Origin: Gammaproteobacteria bacterium
Lineage (GTDB): Bacteria; Pseudomonadota; Gammaproteobacteria; SZUA-152
NCBI GenBank assembly: GCA_003229995.1
Contig: QIGJ01000026.1
Location: 1-5,391 of the forward strand
Direction: 5' to 3'
Length of the DNA: 5,391 nt
Below are positions 1-5,170 of the stretch, one piece after another (position 1 is the first letter of the stretch; each line of letters opens with the position of its first letter). A model generated the notes under the pieces. It was not told the DNA's origin. It saw only the letters and a list, made by a program, of their open reading frames with translations, and searched no databases. The position numbers and the translations under genes were made by a program.

Positions 1-2
1 AC

Positions 3-107
3 TTTTCGCTATCTCTGTGTTTTCAGGATTTATATGTATTTTTCCTGGGGCTTGTCCCAATTGATATCATCGAGTCTTTGGACTATTTCTATAATGTGTA
101 TAAATAA
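3..107 (+). CDS. possible C-terminal end of an unidentified upstream protein (partial)
   Basis: A reading frame is open from the window edge for 34 codons and stops at TAA 105-107. It ends ...LGLVPIDIIESLDYFYNVYK, a plausible mix of hydrophobic and charged residues. I do not recognise a family. The other two plus frames are also open for some distance here (to 62-64 and 127-129), and the sequence is AT-rich, so chance is a real alternative. No clear terminator follows the stop. This frame is preferred only because its residue composition looks most protein-like. Confidence 0.25.
   Translation, partial: FSLSLCFQDLYVFFLGLVPIDIIESLDYFYNVYK
78..104 (+). promoter_or_regulatory. weak candidate promoter for the carbonic anhydrase gene
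   Basis: Two overlapping -10-like boxes occur: a perfect TATAAT at 90-95 and TATAAA at 99-104. A poor -35 match, TTGGAC (78-83), is 15 bp from the second box. No -35 hexamer sits at good spacing from the perfect TATAAT; TTGATA at 61-66 is 23 bp away. If used, the mRNA would have a leader of about 180 nt carrying the whole inverted-repeat element at 162-265. The boxes also overlap the possible upstream reading frame, so this is a weak call. Confidence 0.2.
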
Positions 108-161
108 ACAGGCTTCCAGATTTTTTTGAGTTCAATTGTAATAGAGGGAGACTGATTAAGC

Positions 162-265
162 TATACTCATGGCGTTTGAGATTTAGGTGTTAACTTGGCC
201 AGATGAGCTTGTCCATAAATGTTTTTCTAATCAATGACACCTAAAACGCTAGCGCCATGGGTATA
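162..265. repeat. MITE-like element, copy 1, with both inverted ends
   Basis: The 31-bp ends (162-192 and 235-265) are imperfect inverted repeats, matching at about 25 of 31 positions. Both contain the blocks CATGGCG and TTTAGGTGT. The 42-bp interior has no coding potential. The left end shares a perfect 21-bp inverted match (168-188) with 5037-5057, and the right end shares CGCCATGGGTATAT (253-266) with 5051-5064, so this is a repeat family and not a chance palindrome. The right end has changed so as to create the perfect palindrome CGCTAGCG (247-254). No clear target-site duplication is visible beyond a TA at each edge. The element stops 12 bp before the ribosome binding site of the carbonic anhydrase gene. 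A small non-autonomous transposon relic or a REP-like palindromic repeat both fit. Confidence 0.75.
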
Positions 266-290
266 TCAGTTAAAATCAAGGAGAAGATAA

Positions 291-1052
291 ATGATAAAAA
301 GTGCAACAATGACCGCTTTTTTTGCTGTCACCAGTGTTTTTGTATCTATGGCTGTTATCGCAGGCAGTGGCCATGATGATGCCCACTGGAGTTACACAGG
401 CTCTAATGGTCCCGAGCATTGGGCTGATATGAGCAAGGAATTTAAGCTTTGCGGCAATGGTAAAGAACAATCACCCATCAACATCAATGGTGCAAAGACT
501 GAAAATCTACCCACGATTCAGTTTGATTATAAACCGGGTAGCCTGGAAATTATCAATAATGGCCACACCATTCTAGTGAAGCGTGCCAAAGGTAACAGTA
601 TTACCGTCGGTGGTGAACAATACGAATTGTTACAGTTCCATTTTCACACTCCTGGCGAAAACACGGTGGACGGTAAGGTCTTCCCCATGGGAATACATCT
701 AGTGCATAAAAATGCCAAAGGTAAAATTATGGTACTGGGTGTGTTCACTAAAATTGGTGCGAAAAATACGGTGCTGGACAAAGCCTGGAATCATATGCCG
801 CAGCAATCAGCAGAGAAGAAAAAAGTGGCATCAGTGAGTATCAACGCTGTTGACCTGCTGCCAACTGATCACAGTTATTATCGTTTCAAGGGTTCGATTA
901 CTATACCGCCGTGTAGCGAAGGTGTTGAGTGGATAGTGCTGAAAACCCCTATCGAAGTCTCTGATGAACAAATAAAGCAGTTCTCTAAAGTCATTGGTGT
1001 TAATGCCCGTCCGGTACAGCCGATGTACTCACGAACACTGTATATGATGTAA
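291..1052 (+). CDS. alpha-type carbonic anhydrase, secreted/periplasmic
   Basis: This 253-aa protein belongs to the alpha carbonic anhydrase family, zinc enzymes that interconvert CO2 and bicarbonate; bacterial members act in the periplasm. Residues 1-24 form a signal peptide (basic start, hydrophobic core, likely cut after VIA). The zinc ligands are H117 and H119 in QFHFH and H136 in HLVH. H92 in NNGH matches the proton-shuttle His64 of human CA II, E123 matches Glu106 and T204 matches Thr199. C54 and C208 fit the disulfide usual in bacterial members, and the C-terminal NxRPxQP motif begins at N238. Two positions are odd: G134 stands where the family has a conserved Glu (Glu117, second shell to the third His), and I205 replaces the usual second Thr of TTPP. 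The start is supported by AAGGAG at 278-283, 7 nt before ATG. The gene looks monocistronic. The family call is firm; full activity is not. Confidence 0.95.
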   Translation: MIKSATMTAFFAVTSVFVSMAVIAGSGHDDAHWSYTGSNGPEHWADMSKEFKLCGNGKEQSPININGAKTENLPTIQFDYKPGSLEIINNGHTILVKRAKGNSITVGGEQYELLQFHFHTPGENTVDGKVFPMGIHLVHKNAKGKIMVLGVFTKIGAKNTVLDKAWNHMPQQSAEKKKVASVSINAVDLLPTDHSYYRFKGSITIPPCSEGVEWIVLKTPIEVSDEQIKQFSKVIGVNARPVQPMYSRTLYMM

Positions 1053-1128
1053 TTTGCCAAAAAAATAATGAAAGAGGGGAAGGGGAAGGGGAAGTGAAGA
1101 CACACAAGTGTAGTGTTTTCATGTTGTG

Positions 1129-1162
1129 AGGACCGCACCCGGATGGTGTGGTCCTTTTTTTT
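1129..1162 (+). terminator. rho-independent terminator of the carbonic anhydrase gene
   Basis: An 11-bp stem (1129-1139 with 1145-1155, one G-U pair) has a 5-nt loop and runs into eight Ts at 1155-1162. It lies about 75 bp after the carbonic anhydrase stop and points the right way for it. On the minus strand the hairpin is not followed by a T run, so it would serve only poorly as a terminator for the convergent tRNA-Val. Confidence 0.9.
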
Positions 1163-1173
1163 CAGATTTTTAT

Positions 1174-1248
1174 TGGTGGGCGATGCTGGGTTCGAACCAG
1201 CGACCCCTGCCGTGTGAAGGCAGTGCTCTCCCACTGAGCTAATCGCCC
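1174..1248 (-). tRNA. tRNA-Val, anticodon CAC
   Basis: On the minus strand this 75-nt gene folds as a complete cloverleaf. The acceptor stem GGGCGAT pairs with ATCGCCC, and the discriminator A and CCA end (1174-1176) are encoded. The D arm has GCTC/GAGC, the anticodon stem is CTGCC/GGCAG with loop TTCACAC, and the T loop is a normal 7-nt TTCGAAC. The anticodon CAC (plus-strand bases 1214-1216) reads the valine codon GUG. It converges on the carbonic anhydrase gene and diverges from gltX. Its promoter is about 70 bp upstream at 1318-1346. Confidence 0.97.
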
Positions 1249-1317
1249 TTATTCTGGAAAACAACAAAGTGCTGGAAAAAACGGTTCTGGCACTGGTTTT
1301 CCGAAAAGAGGGCGCAG

Positions 1318-1346
1318 ATTCTACGAGTTGGACGCGGTCAGGTCAA
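1318..1346 (-). promoter_or_regulatory. sigma-70-type promoter of tRNA-Val
   Basis: Read on the minus strand, TTGACC (1341-1346) is followed after 17 bp by TAGAAT (1318-1323), then by a GC-rich stretch (CTGCGCCCTC). A GC-rich discriminator after a strong -10 is typical of stringently controlled stable-RNA promoters. Transcription would start near 1311, giving a leader of about 62 nt to be removed before the tRNA 5' end at 1248. The -10 hexamer is identical to that of the tRNA-Ala promoter in this window. Confidence 0.75.
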
Positions 1347-1383
1347 ATTTCCGATATGCTGAACAGCAACTCCCCTTTTTGCC

Positions 1384-1423
1384 GGAGCTTGGTACAATAC
1401 TTCTTTTTTTACCGCCAAGCTCC
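1384..1423. repeat. perfect 9-bp inverted repeat around the gltX -10 box
   Basis: GGAGCTTGG (1384-1392) is exactly mirrored by CCAAGCTCC (1415-1423), with a 22-bp spacer holding the TACAAT box and a T-run. The arms are 31 bp apart start to start, close to three helical turns, so they face the same side of the DNA. If transcription starts near 1405, only the right arm is in the mRNA, which argues for a DNA-level site over an RNA hairpin. Chance is possible. Confidence 0.4.
1390..1398 (+). promoter_or_regulatory. candidate extended -10 promoter for gltX-glnS
   Basis: TGGTACAAT fits the extended -10 pattern TGnTAnAAT. No good -35 box lies 16-18 bp upstream (CTCCCC region), which is tolerated when the TG extension is present. 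The start would be near 1405, about 50 nt before the gltX ATG. The box overlaps the left arm of a perfect inverted repeat (1384-1392 with 1415-1423). Confidence 0.45.
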
Positions 1424-1453
1424 TTACTGTGGGCCAAGGAAAATCTAACCGTA

Positions 1454-2863
1454 ATGCGTACCCGTTTTGCACCCAGCCCTACCGGCTATCTTCACATTGG
1501 CGGTGCCCGTACCGCACTTTATTCCTGGTTGTACGCCCGCAAACATGGCGGGCGGTTTGTGCTGCGTATCGAAGATACGGACCGTGAGCGTTCCACCGAG
1601 GCTTCGGTAAACGCCATTTTGGAGGGTATGACTTGGCTGGGTCTGGAATATGACGAGGGGCCGTTTTACCAGACACAGCGTTTTGACCGGTACAAGGAAG
1701 TGATTCAACAGCTGCTGGACAAGGGGCTGGCGTACCATTGTTATTGCTCTCGTGAGGAATTGGATGTCATGCGCGAAGCGGCCATGGCGAAAAAGGAAAA
1801 ACCGCGTTACAACGGGCGTTGCCGCATACGTAGCGATGTTCCGGAAGGAATTGAGCCGGTGATCCGGTTTAAAAATCCCACCGAAGGTGCGGTGATTATC
1901 AATGATCTGATCAAAGGCAAGGTCGTCATTCAAAACAGTGAGCTGGACGATCTGATTATCGCCCGCAGTGACGGTACGCCCACTTACAATCTCACCGTAG
2001 TGGTGGACGATTGGGACATGGAGGTTAGCCATGTCATTCGCGGCGATGACCATCTCAACAATACGCCACGGCAAATCAATCTGTTACATGCCCTTGGGGT
2101 TGAGCCCCCGATTTATGCCCATGCACCGATGATTCTCGGTGATGATGGTAAGCGTCTTTCCAAGCGCCACGGTGCGGTGAGCGTGATGCAATACCGTGAA
2201 GACGGCATTCTGCCGGAGGCATTGTTGAATTATCTAGTGCGCCTGGGCTGGTCTCATGGTGATCAAGAGGTGTTTTCCATCGATGAGATGATCGAGCTGT
2301 TTGATATCAAAGATGTCAATGCGGCGGCTTCCATGTTCAATCGTGAAAAACTGTTATGGCTGAATCAGCAGCACATTATTAATGCTGCGCCGGAGTATAT
2401 TGCCCAGCATCTCTGCATTTATCTGGGCGAGTTGGGCATTGATCCTGCTGAGGGGCCAGATATTCTGGAGGTCGTCAACGCACAGCAGGAGCGTGCACAG
2501 ACGCTGGTGGAAATGGCGGAAATCAGCCGTTTTATTTACCAGGACTTTAATGAGTACGATGAAAAGGCGGCAAAAAAACATTTGCGCCCAGTGGCCAAAG
2601 AGCCGCTGGAAAAAATGCGCAAGGCTTTGTCGGTACTCAGTGACTGGACGGTAGAAAGCCTGCATCAAACGGTGGAAACCGTCTCCGAGGCACTGGAATT
2701 GAAGATGGGCAAGGTTGCACAGCCCTTGAGAGTTGCCGTGGTGGGGCGCGCTGCGTCACCCGGTATTGATGTCACCCTGCAATTGATTGGCAAAGACGCC
2801 TGTCTGCGGCGCATTGACAAAGCCCTGGCCCTGATTGAAAAACGTGCCGCGAGCACAGGATAA
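1454..2863 (+). CDS. gltX: glutamyl-tRNA synthetase (GluRS)
   Basis: This class I aminoacyl-tRNA synthetase charges tRNA-Glu with glutamate in the cytoplasm. It has 469 aa, close to the 471 of E. coli GltX. The class I signature is HIGG (residues 14-17, in [11 protein letters not shown]), and the KMSKS counterpart is KRLSKR (233-238). The E. coli-type zinc-binding set is intact: C96, C98, Y119 and C123. The C-terminal third is the helical anticodon-binding domain. The frame stays open upstream to an ATG at 1328, but that start lies inside the tRNA-Val promoter and would add 42 residues unlike the family. ATG 1454 gives the standard [11 protein letters not shown] start, with AAGGA at 1436-1440 (13 nt away, rather far). 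Since GlnRS is encoded next door, this enzyme is inferred to be discriminating, not charging tRNA-Gln. Confidence 0.98.
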   Translation: MRTRFAPSPTGYLHIGGARTALYSWLYARKHGGRFVLRIEDTDRERSTEASVNAILEGMTWLGLEYDEGPFYQTQRFDRYKEVIQQLLDKGLAYHCYCSREELDVMREAAMAKKEKPRYNGRCRIRSDVPEGIEPVIRFKNPTEGAVIINDLIKGKVVIQNSELDDLIIARSDGTPTYNLTVVVDDWDMEVSHVIRGDDHLNNTPRQINLLHALGVEPPIYAHAPMILGDDGKRLSKRHGAVSVMQYREDGILPEALLNYLVRLGWSHGDQEVFSIDEMIELFDIKDVNAAASMFNREKLLWLNQQHIINAAPEYIAQHLCIYLGELGIDPAEGPDILEVVNAQQERAQTLVEMAEISRFIYQDFNEYDEKAAKKHLRPVAKEPLEKMRKALSVLSDWTVESLHQTVETVSEALELKMGKVAQPLRVAVVGRAASPGIDVTLQLIGKDACLRRIDKALALIEKRAASTG

Positions 2864-2873
2864 AAATGACACT

Positions 2874-4652
2874 ATGAGTGATAACGATACATTATTAACA
2901 ACAACATCTGGATTAACAACGACAACATCTGGATTAACAACGACAACACCCGGATTAACAACGACAACCCCGGGCAATTTTATTCGTCACATTATCGACG
3001 ACGACATTGCAACCAACAAAAATGACGGCAAGGTAGTGACCCGTTTTCCACCAGAACCTAACGGCTATTTGCACATCGGCCATGCCAAATCCATTTGTCT
3101 GAATTTTGGCATTGCCGAAGATTACAATGGTACCTGTCATCTGCGTTTTGATGACACTAACCCACATAAGGAAAATGCCGAGTTCGTGCAGTCTATTCAG
3201 GACGATGTGCGCTGGTTGGGTTATGACTGGGGAAAACAACATTTTTTTGCCTCGGACTATTTTGAACCGCTGTATGACTTTGCCGTGCAACTGATCGAAA
3301 AGGGCAAGGCCTATGTGTGTGACCTAAGTGCAGAAGAAATGCGCAAATACCGGGGCACGCTGACCGAACCGGGGAAAGACAGTCCATACCGGAATCGTTC
3401 TGCGGAAGAAAACCGGGAATTGTTTGCCAAAATGCGTGCCGGTGAGTTTGCGGATGGTAGCAAAGTGCTGCGGGCCAAAATCGACATGGCAGCACCTAAC
3501 ATCAATTTGCGTGATCCGACGATTTACCGTATTCGCCATGGTGTGGTGCATCATCAAACGGGTGAATCATGGTGTATTTATCCCATGTACGATTATACGC
3601 ATTGCCTGTCGGATTCACTGGAAGGGATTACTCATTCGCTGTGTACGCTGGAGTTTGCTGATCATCGGCCCTTGTATGACTGGTTTCTGAATACGCTGGA
3701 AACCCCCTGTCATCCGCAGCAGATTGAGTTTTCACGCTTGTCTTTACAATACACTATTGCCAGCAAACGCAAGCTGACTTCGCTGGTGAATGACGGTCAT
3801 GTGGAAGGCTGGGATGATCCACGCATGCCGACAATTGCGGGTATGCGCCGACGGGGCTACCCCGCAGCGGCGATCCGCGATTTTTGTGTGCGCATTGGTG
3901 TGACCAAATCTGATAATACAGTGGAAATGGGTGTACTGGAAAATTGTGTGCGTGAAAATCTCAATGAACATGCACCACGACGTATGGCCGTACTTAACCC
4001 GCTCAAGGTTGTCATTACAAATTATCCCGAAGGGCAGGTGGAACAGCTTACTGTGGCTAATCATCCACAGAATGAAGATATGGGAACCCGCGAAATTCCC
4101 ATGTCACGGGAAATTGTTATCGATCAAAATGATTTTCTGCAAGTTGCGCCCAATAAAAAATTCAAACGGCTGGTACATGGCGGTGAAGTACGGTTACGTA
4201 ATGGCTATGTGATTCGCTGTGATGAAATGATCAAGAATGAGCAGGGTGACATTATTGAATTGCGCTGTCGTTACGATCCCGCCACTCTGGGAGCCAGTCC
4301 CGAAGGTCGTAAGGTTAAAGGTGTGATTCACTGGGTGTCTGCCGCGCAGGGTATCTCCGCCGAAGTGCGTCTTTATGATCGTCTGTTTAATCATCCCGCG
4401 CCGGATGCTGCCAAAGACGATCAGGATTACGCCGCTCACCTCAATCCGGAGTCCATGCTCACGTTAACTCGCTGTGTGCTGGAACCGGCGCTGGGTGAGA
4501 CCGAAGACGGTGAATATTTCCAATTCGAGCGGGAAGGGTACTTCTGTAAAGATCAGGCAGTTACGGCTGATCATTCACCTGTTTTCAATCGAACCATCAC
4601 TTTGCGCGACTCCTGGGCAAAAATAGAGAAACAAGCGGCCCAATCGGGTTGA
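2874..4652 (+). CDS. glnS: glutaminyl-tRNA synthetase (GlnRS) with repeat-built N-terminal extension
   Basis: This class I enzyme attaches glutamine to tRNA-Gln in the cytoplasm. It has 592 aa against 554 in E. coli and is alignable from [10 protein letters not shown] (residue 35) to the end. The HIGH motif is at 67-70 in [12 protein letters not shown]. The KMSKS counterpart is IASKR (295-299), with Ala where E. coli has Met. [11 protein letters not shown] and [10 protein letters not shown], both family hallmarks, are present, as is the two-barrel anticodon-binding C-terminus with [10 protein letters not shown] and FQFEREGYF. Residues 7-33 are a Thr-rich tail made of LLTTTS and three GLTTTT[S/P] units, about 24 residues more than E. 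coli has before this point. The chosen ATG is 10 bp after the gltX stop, with AGGA at 2857-2860. An in-frame ATG at 2835 inside gltX is unlikely. Bacterial GlnRS is generally held to be of eukaryotic origin. Confidence 0.98.
   Translation: MSDNDTLLTTTSGLTTTTSGLTTTTPGLTTTTPGNFIRHIIDDDIATNKNDGKVVTRFPPEPNGYLHIGHAKSICLNFGIAEDYNGTCHLRFDDTNPHKENAEFVQSIQDDVRWLGYDWGKQHFFASDYFEPLYDFAVQLIEKGKAYVCDLSAEEMRKYRGTLTEPGKDSPYRNRSAEENRELFAKMRAGEFADGSKVLRAKIDMAAPNINLRDPTIYRIRHGVVHHQTGESWCIYPMYDYTHCLSDSLEGITHSLCTLEFADHRPLYDWFLNTLETPCHPQQIEFSRLSLQYTIASKRKLTSLVNDGHVEGWDDPRMPTIAGMRRRGYPAAAIRDFCVRIGVTKSDNTVEMGVLENCVRENLNEHAPRRMAVLNPLKVVITNYPEGQVEQLTVANHPQNEDMGTREIPMSREIVIDQNDFLQVAPNKKFKRLVHGGEVRLRNGYVIRCDEMIKNEQGDIIELRCRYDPATLGASPEGRKVKGVIHWVSAAQGISAEVRLYDRLFNHPAPDAAKDDQDYAAHLNPESMLTLTRCVLEPALGETEDGEYFQFEREGYFCKDQAVTADHSPVFNRTITLRDSWAKIEKQAAQSG
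2892..2972 (+). repeat. in-frame 21-bp minisatellite in the 5' end of glnS
   Basis: Three consecutive 21-bp units occupy 2910-2930, 2931-2951 and 2952-2972. An older, shorter 18-bp unit lies at 2892-2909. The three units differ only in the last codons: the first ends TCT, the second CCC, and the third ACC CCG. Each encodes GLTTTT followed by Ser or Pro. Because the unit is a multiple of three, gain or loss of copies keeps glnS in frame. Confidence 0.95.
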
Positions 4653-4676
4653 CACAGCCCCGGATTTCACTAGAAT
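4649..4676 (+). promoter_or_regulatory. sigma-70 promoter of tRNA-Ala (and probably tRNA-Glu)
   Basis: A perfect -35 TTGACA (4649-4654) is followed after 16 bp by TAGAAT (4671-4676), then by the GC-rich AGCGC. The start would be near 4683, only about 9 nt before the tRNA. The glnS stop TGA (4650-4652) lies inside the -35 box. The same -10 hexamer and GC-rich discriminator occur in the tRNA-Val promoter. Confidence 0.85.
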
Positions 4677-4691
4677 AGCGCTTCGCTTTTC

Positions 4692-4770
4692 GGGGCTATA
4701 GCTCAGCTGGGAGAGCACTTGCATGGCATGCAAGGGGTCGGCGGTTCGATGATCCCGCCTAGCTCCACCA
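4692..4770 (+). tRNA. tRNA-Ala, anticodon GGC, with a 3-nt T-loop insertion
   Basis: The acceptor stem GGGGCTA/TAGCTCC carries the G3-U70 pair, the main identity element for alanyl-tRNA synthetase. The discriminator A and the CCA end (4768-4770) are encoded. The D arm is GCTC/GAGC, and the anticodon stem CTTGC/GCAAG has loop ATGGCAT, so the anticodon is GGC, reading GCC and GCU. The T stem GGCGG/CCGCC is intact, but its loop is TTCGATGATC (4745-4754), ten nucleotides instead of seven. The standard form is TTCGATC; the extra bases look like a tandem duplication of GAT. The gene is therefore 79 nt, not 76. All other parts look functional, so it may be a working odd tRNA, a very recent pseudogene or a sequencing error. 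Confidence 0.9.
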
Positions 4771-4835
4771 ATTGTGGAAAGTATCAGTACTTTTAGTATT
4801 CGCTAGTTTAGCCTACTGTAAGTACACCAGTCGAT

Positions 4836-4911
4836 GTCCCCATCGTCTAGAGGCCTAGGACACTGCCCTTTCACGGCGGCGACAGGGGTTCGAATCCCCT
4901 TGGGGACGCCA
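4836..4911 (+). tRNA. tRNA-Glu, anticodon UUC
   Basis: This 76-nt gene is nearly identical in plan to E. coli tRNA-Glu. The acceptor stem GTCCCCA/TGGGGAC is perfect, the anticodon stem CTGCC/GGCGG has loop CTTTCAC (anticodon TTC, reading GAA and GAG), the T loop is TTCGAAT, and GCCA is encoded at the end. It is a substrate of the GluRS encoded upstream. It lies 65 bp after tRNA-Ala with no strong promoter between, so co-transcription is likely. A weak possible promoter of its own is TTGTGG (4772-4777), a 16-bp gap and TAGTAT (4794-4799). A small AT-rich hairpin (4778-4793) sits in the spacer. Confidence 0.97.
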
Positions 4912-4929
4912 TATTTAGCGTTATAAAGC

Positions 4930-4970
4930 AAAGGTTTATATCAATCAGGTGTAAGCCTTTTGTTTTGTCT
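4930..4970 (+). terminator. probable terminator after tRNA-Glu
   Basis: A 9-bp stem pairs AAAGGTTTA (4930-4938) with TAAGCCTTT (4952-4960), including one G-U pair, around a 13-nt loop. A T-rich stretch, TGTTTTGTCT, follows. The stem is AT-rich and the loop is large, so this is weaker than the terminator at 1129-1162, but its place 19 bp after tRNA-Glu fits. Confidence 0.5.
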
Positions 4971-4976
4971 GAAATA

Positions 4977-5063
4977 TTTTAGGTGTCAGTGTGCGTCCTA
5001 TTTATTTCATGGCAAGGCGAAATGACACACACCTAAACCTAAATCTCAAACGCCATGGGTATA
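4977..5063. repeat. MITE-like element, copy 2, with a shortened left end
   Basis: The right end (5023-5063) carries the same terminal sequence as copy 1: ACCTAAATCTCAAACGCCAT and then GGGTATA. The left end keeps only the inner part, TTTTAGGTGTCA (4977-4988); the outer CATGGCG block is absent. The right end has an extra CCTAAA, giving ACCTAAACCTAAA, which looks like a small internal duplication. The 34-bp interior differs from that of copy 1 and contains its own dyad, ATTTC/GAAAT (about 5005-5024). Shared ends with unrelated interiors suggest a family mobilised or maintained through its ends. No coding capacity is seen. Confidence 0.7.
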
Positions 5064-5131
5064 TGATTTCCTTTCCTTCTAAGACGTGTCACAATTTGTA
5101 CGGCCCTTGGGTAATTTTAGGAATATTAGGA

Positions 5132-5170
5132 ATGACCGATATTTGTGATAACGGTGAGAGTGTTAGATGA
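5132..5170 (+). other. possible 12-codon leader ORF
   Basis: ATG 5132 opens a 12-codon frame, MTDICDNGESVR, whose TGA stop (5168-5170) overlaps the ATG of the 47-codon ORF as ATGA. Two copies of TTAGGAAT precede it; the first AGGA (5119-5122) is 9 nt from the ATG. This is the geometry of translational coupling, but so short a frame arises easily by chance. Confidence 0.2.

Noticed and set aside
295..299. IASKR in GlnRS seen as a broken KMSKS motif (positions are residues of GlnRS)
   Set aside because: The second position varies in GlnRS proteins (Met in E. coli, other small or hydrophobic residues in eukaryotic enzymes); S, K and R are retained, so no loss of function is implied.
1073..1099. 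Purine tract with three GGGG runs, considered as a G-quadruplex
   Set aside because: Only three G4 runs are present at 6-bp spacing; an intramolecular quadruplex needs four. It is more likely a simple-sequence expansion.
878..1267. Minus-strand 129-codon frame over tRNA-Val and the carbonic anhydrase 3' end
   Set aside because: It runs through a complete tRNA gene and a terminator hairpin. Peptides such as GVAGSNPASPT are a known artefact of translating tRNA T-arms.
1328..1453. 42-residue N-terminal extension of GluRS from ATG 1328
   Set aside because: The frame is open, but this start lies in the tRNA-Val promoter, the added residues do not match the family, and ATG 1454 gives the standard GluRS start and length.
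1445..2074. Long minus-strand frame opposite gltX
   Set aside because: It is a shadow of gltX on the other strand, with no ribosome binding site or family resemblance.
2835..2873. GlnRS start at ATG 2835 inside gltX
   Set aside because: It would overlap gltX by 29 bp and add 13 residues encoded by bases used by the gltX C-terminus. ATG 2874 is 10 bp after the gltX stop and begins MSDND, similar to MSEAE of E. coli.
2756..2977. Minus-strand frame with VVVVNPG repeats
   Set aside because: The repeats are the complement of the glnS minisatellite, not a separate repeat protein.
4778..4794. Hairpin AAAGTA-TCAG-TACTTTT between the two tRNAs, considered as a terminator
   Set aside because: The 6-bp AT-rich stem is too weak and is followed by only a short T run, and a terminator here would separate tRNA-Glu from the only strong promoter.
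162..5063. The two repeats as ends of one composite transposon
   Set aside because: The block between them holds essential synthetase and tRNA genes in a housekeeping arrangement with no transposase, and one copy is itself nearly complete at both ends. Independent insertions are more likely.
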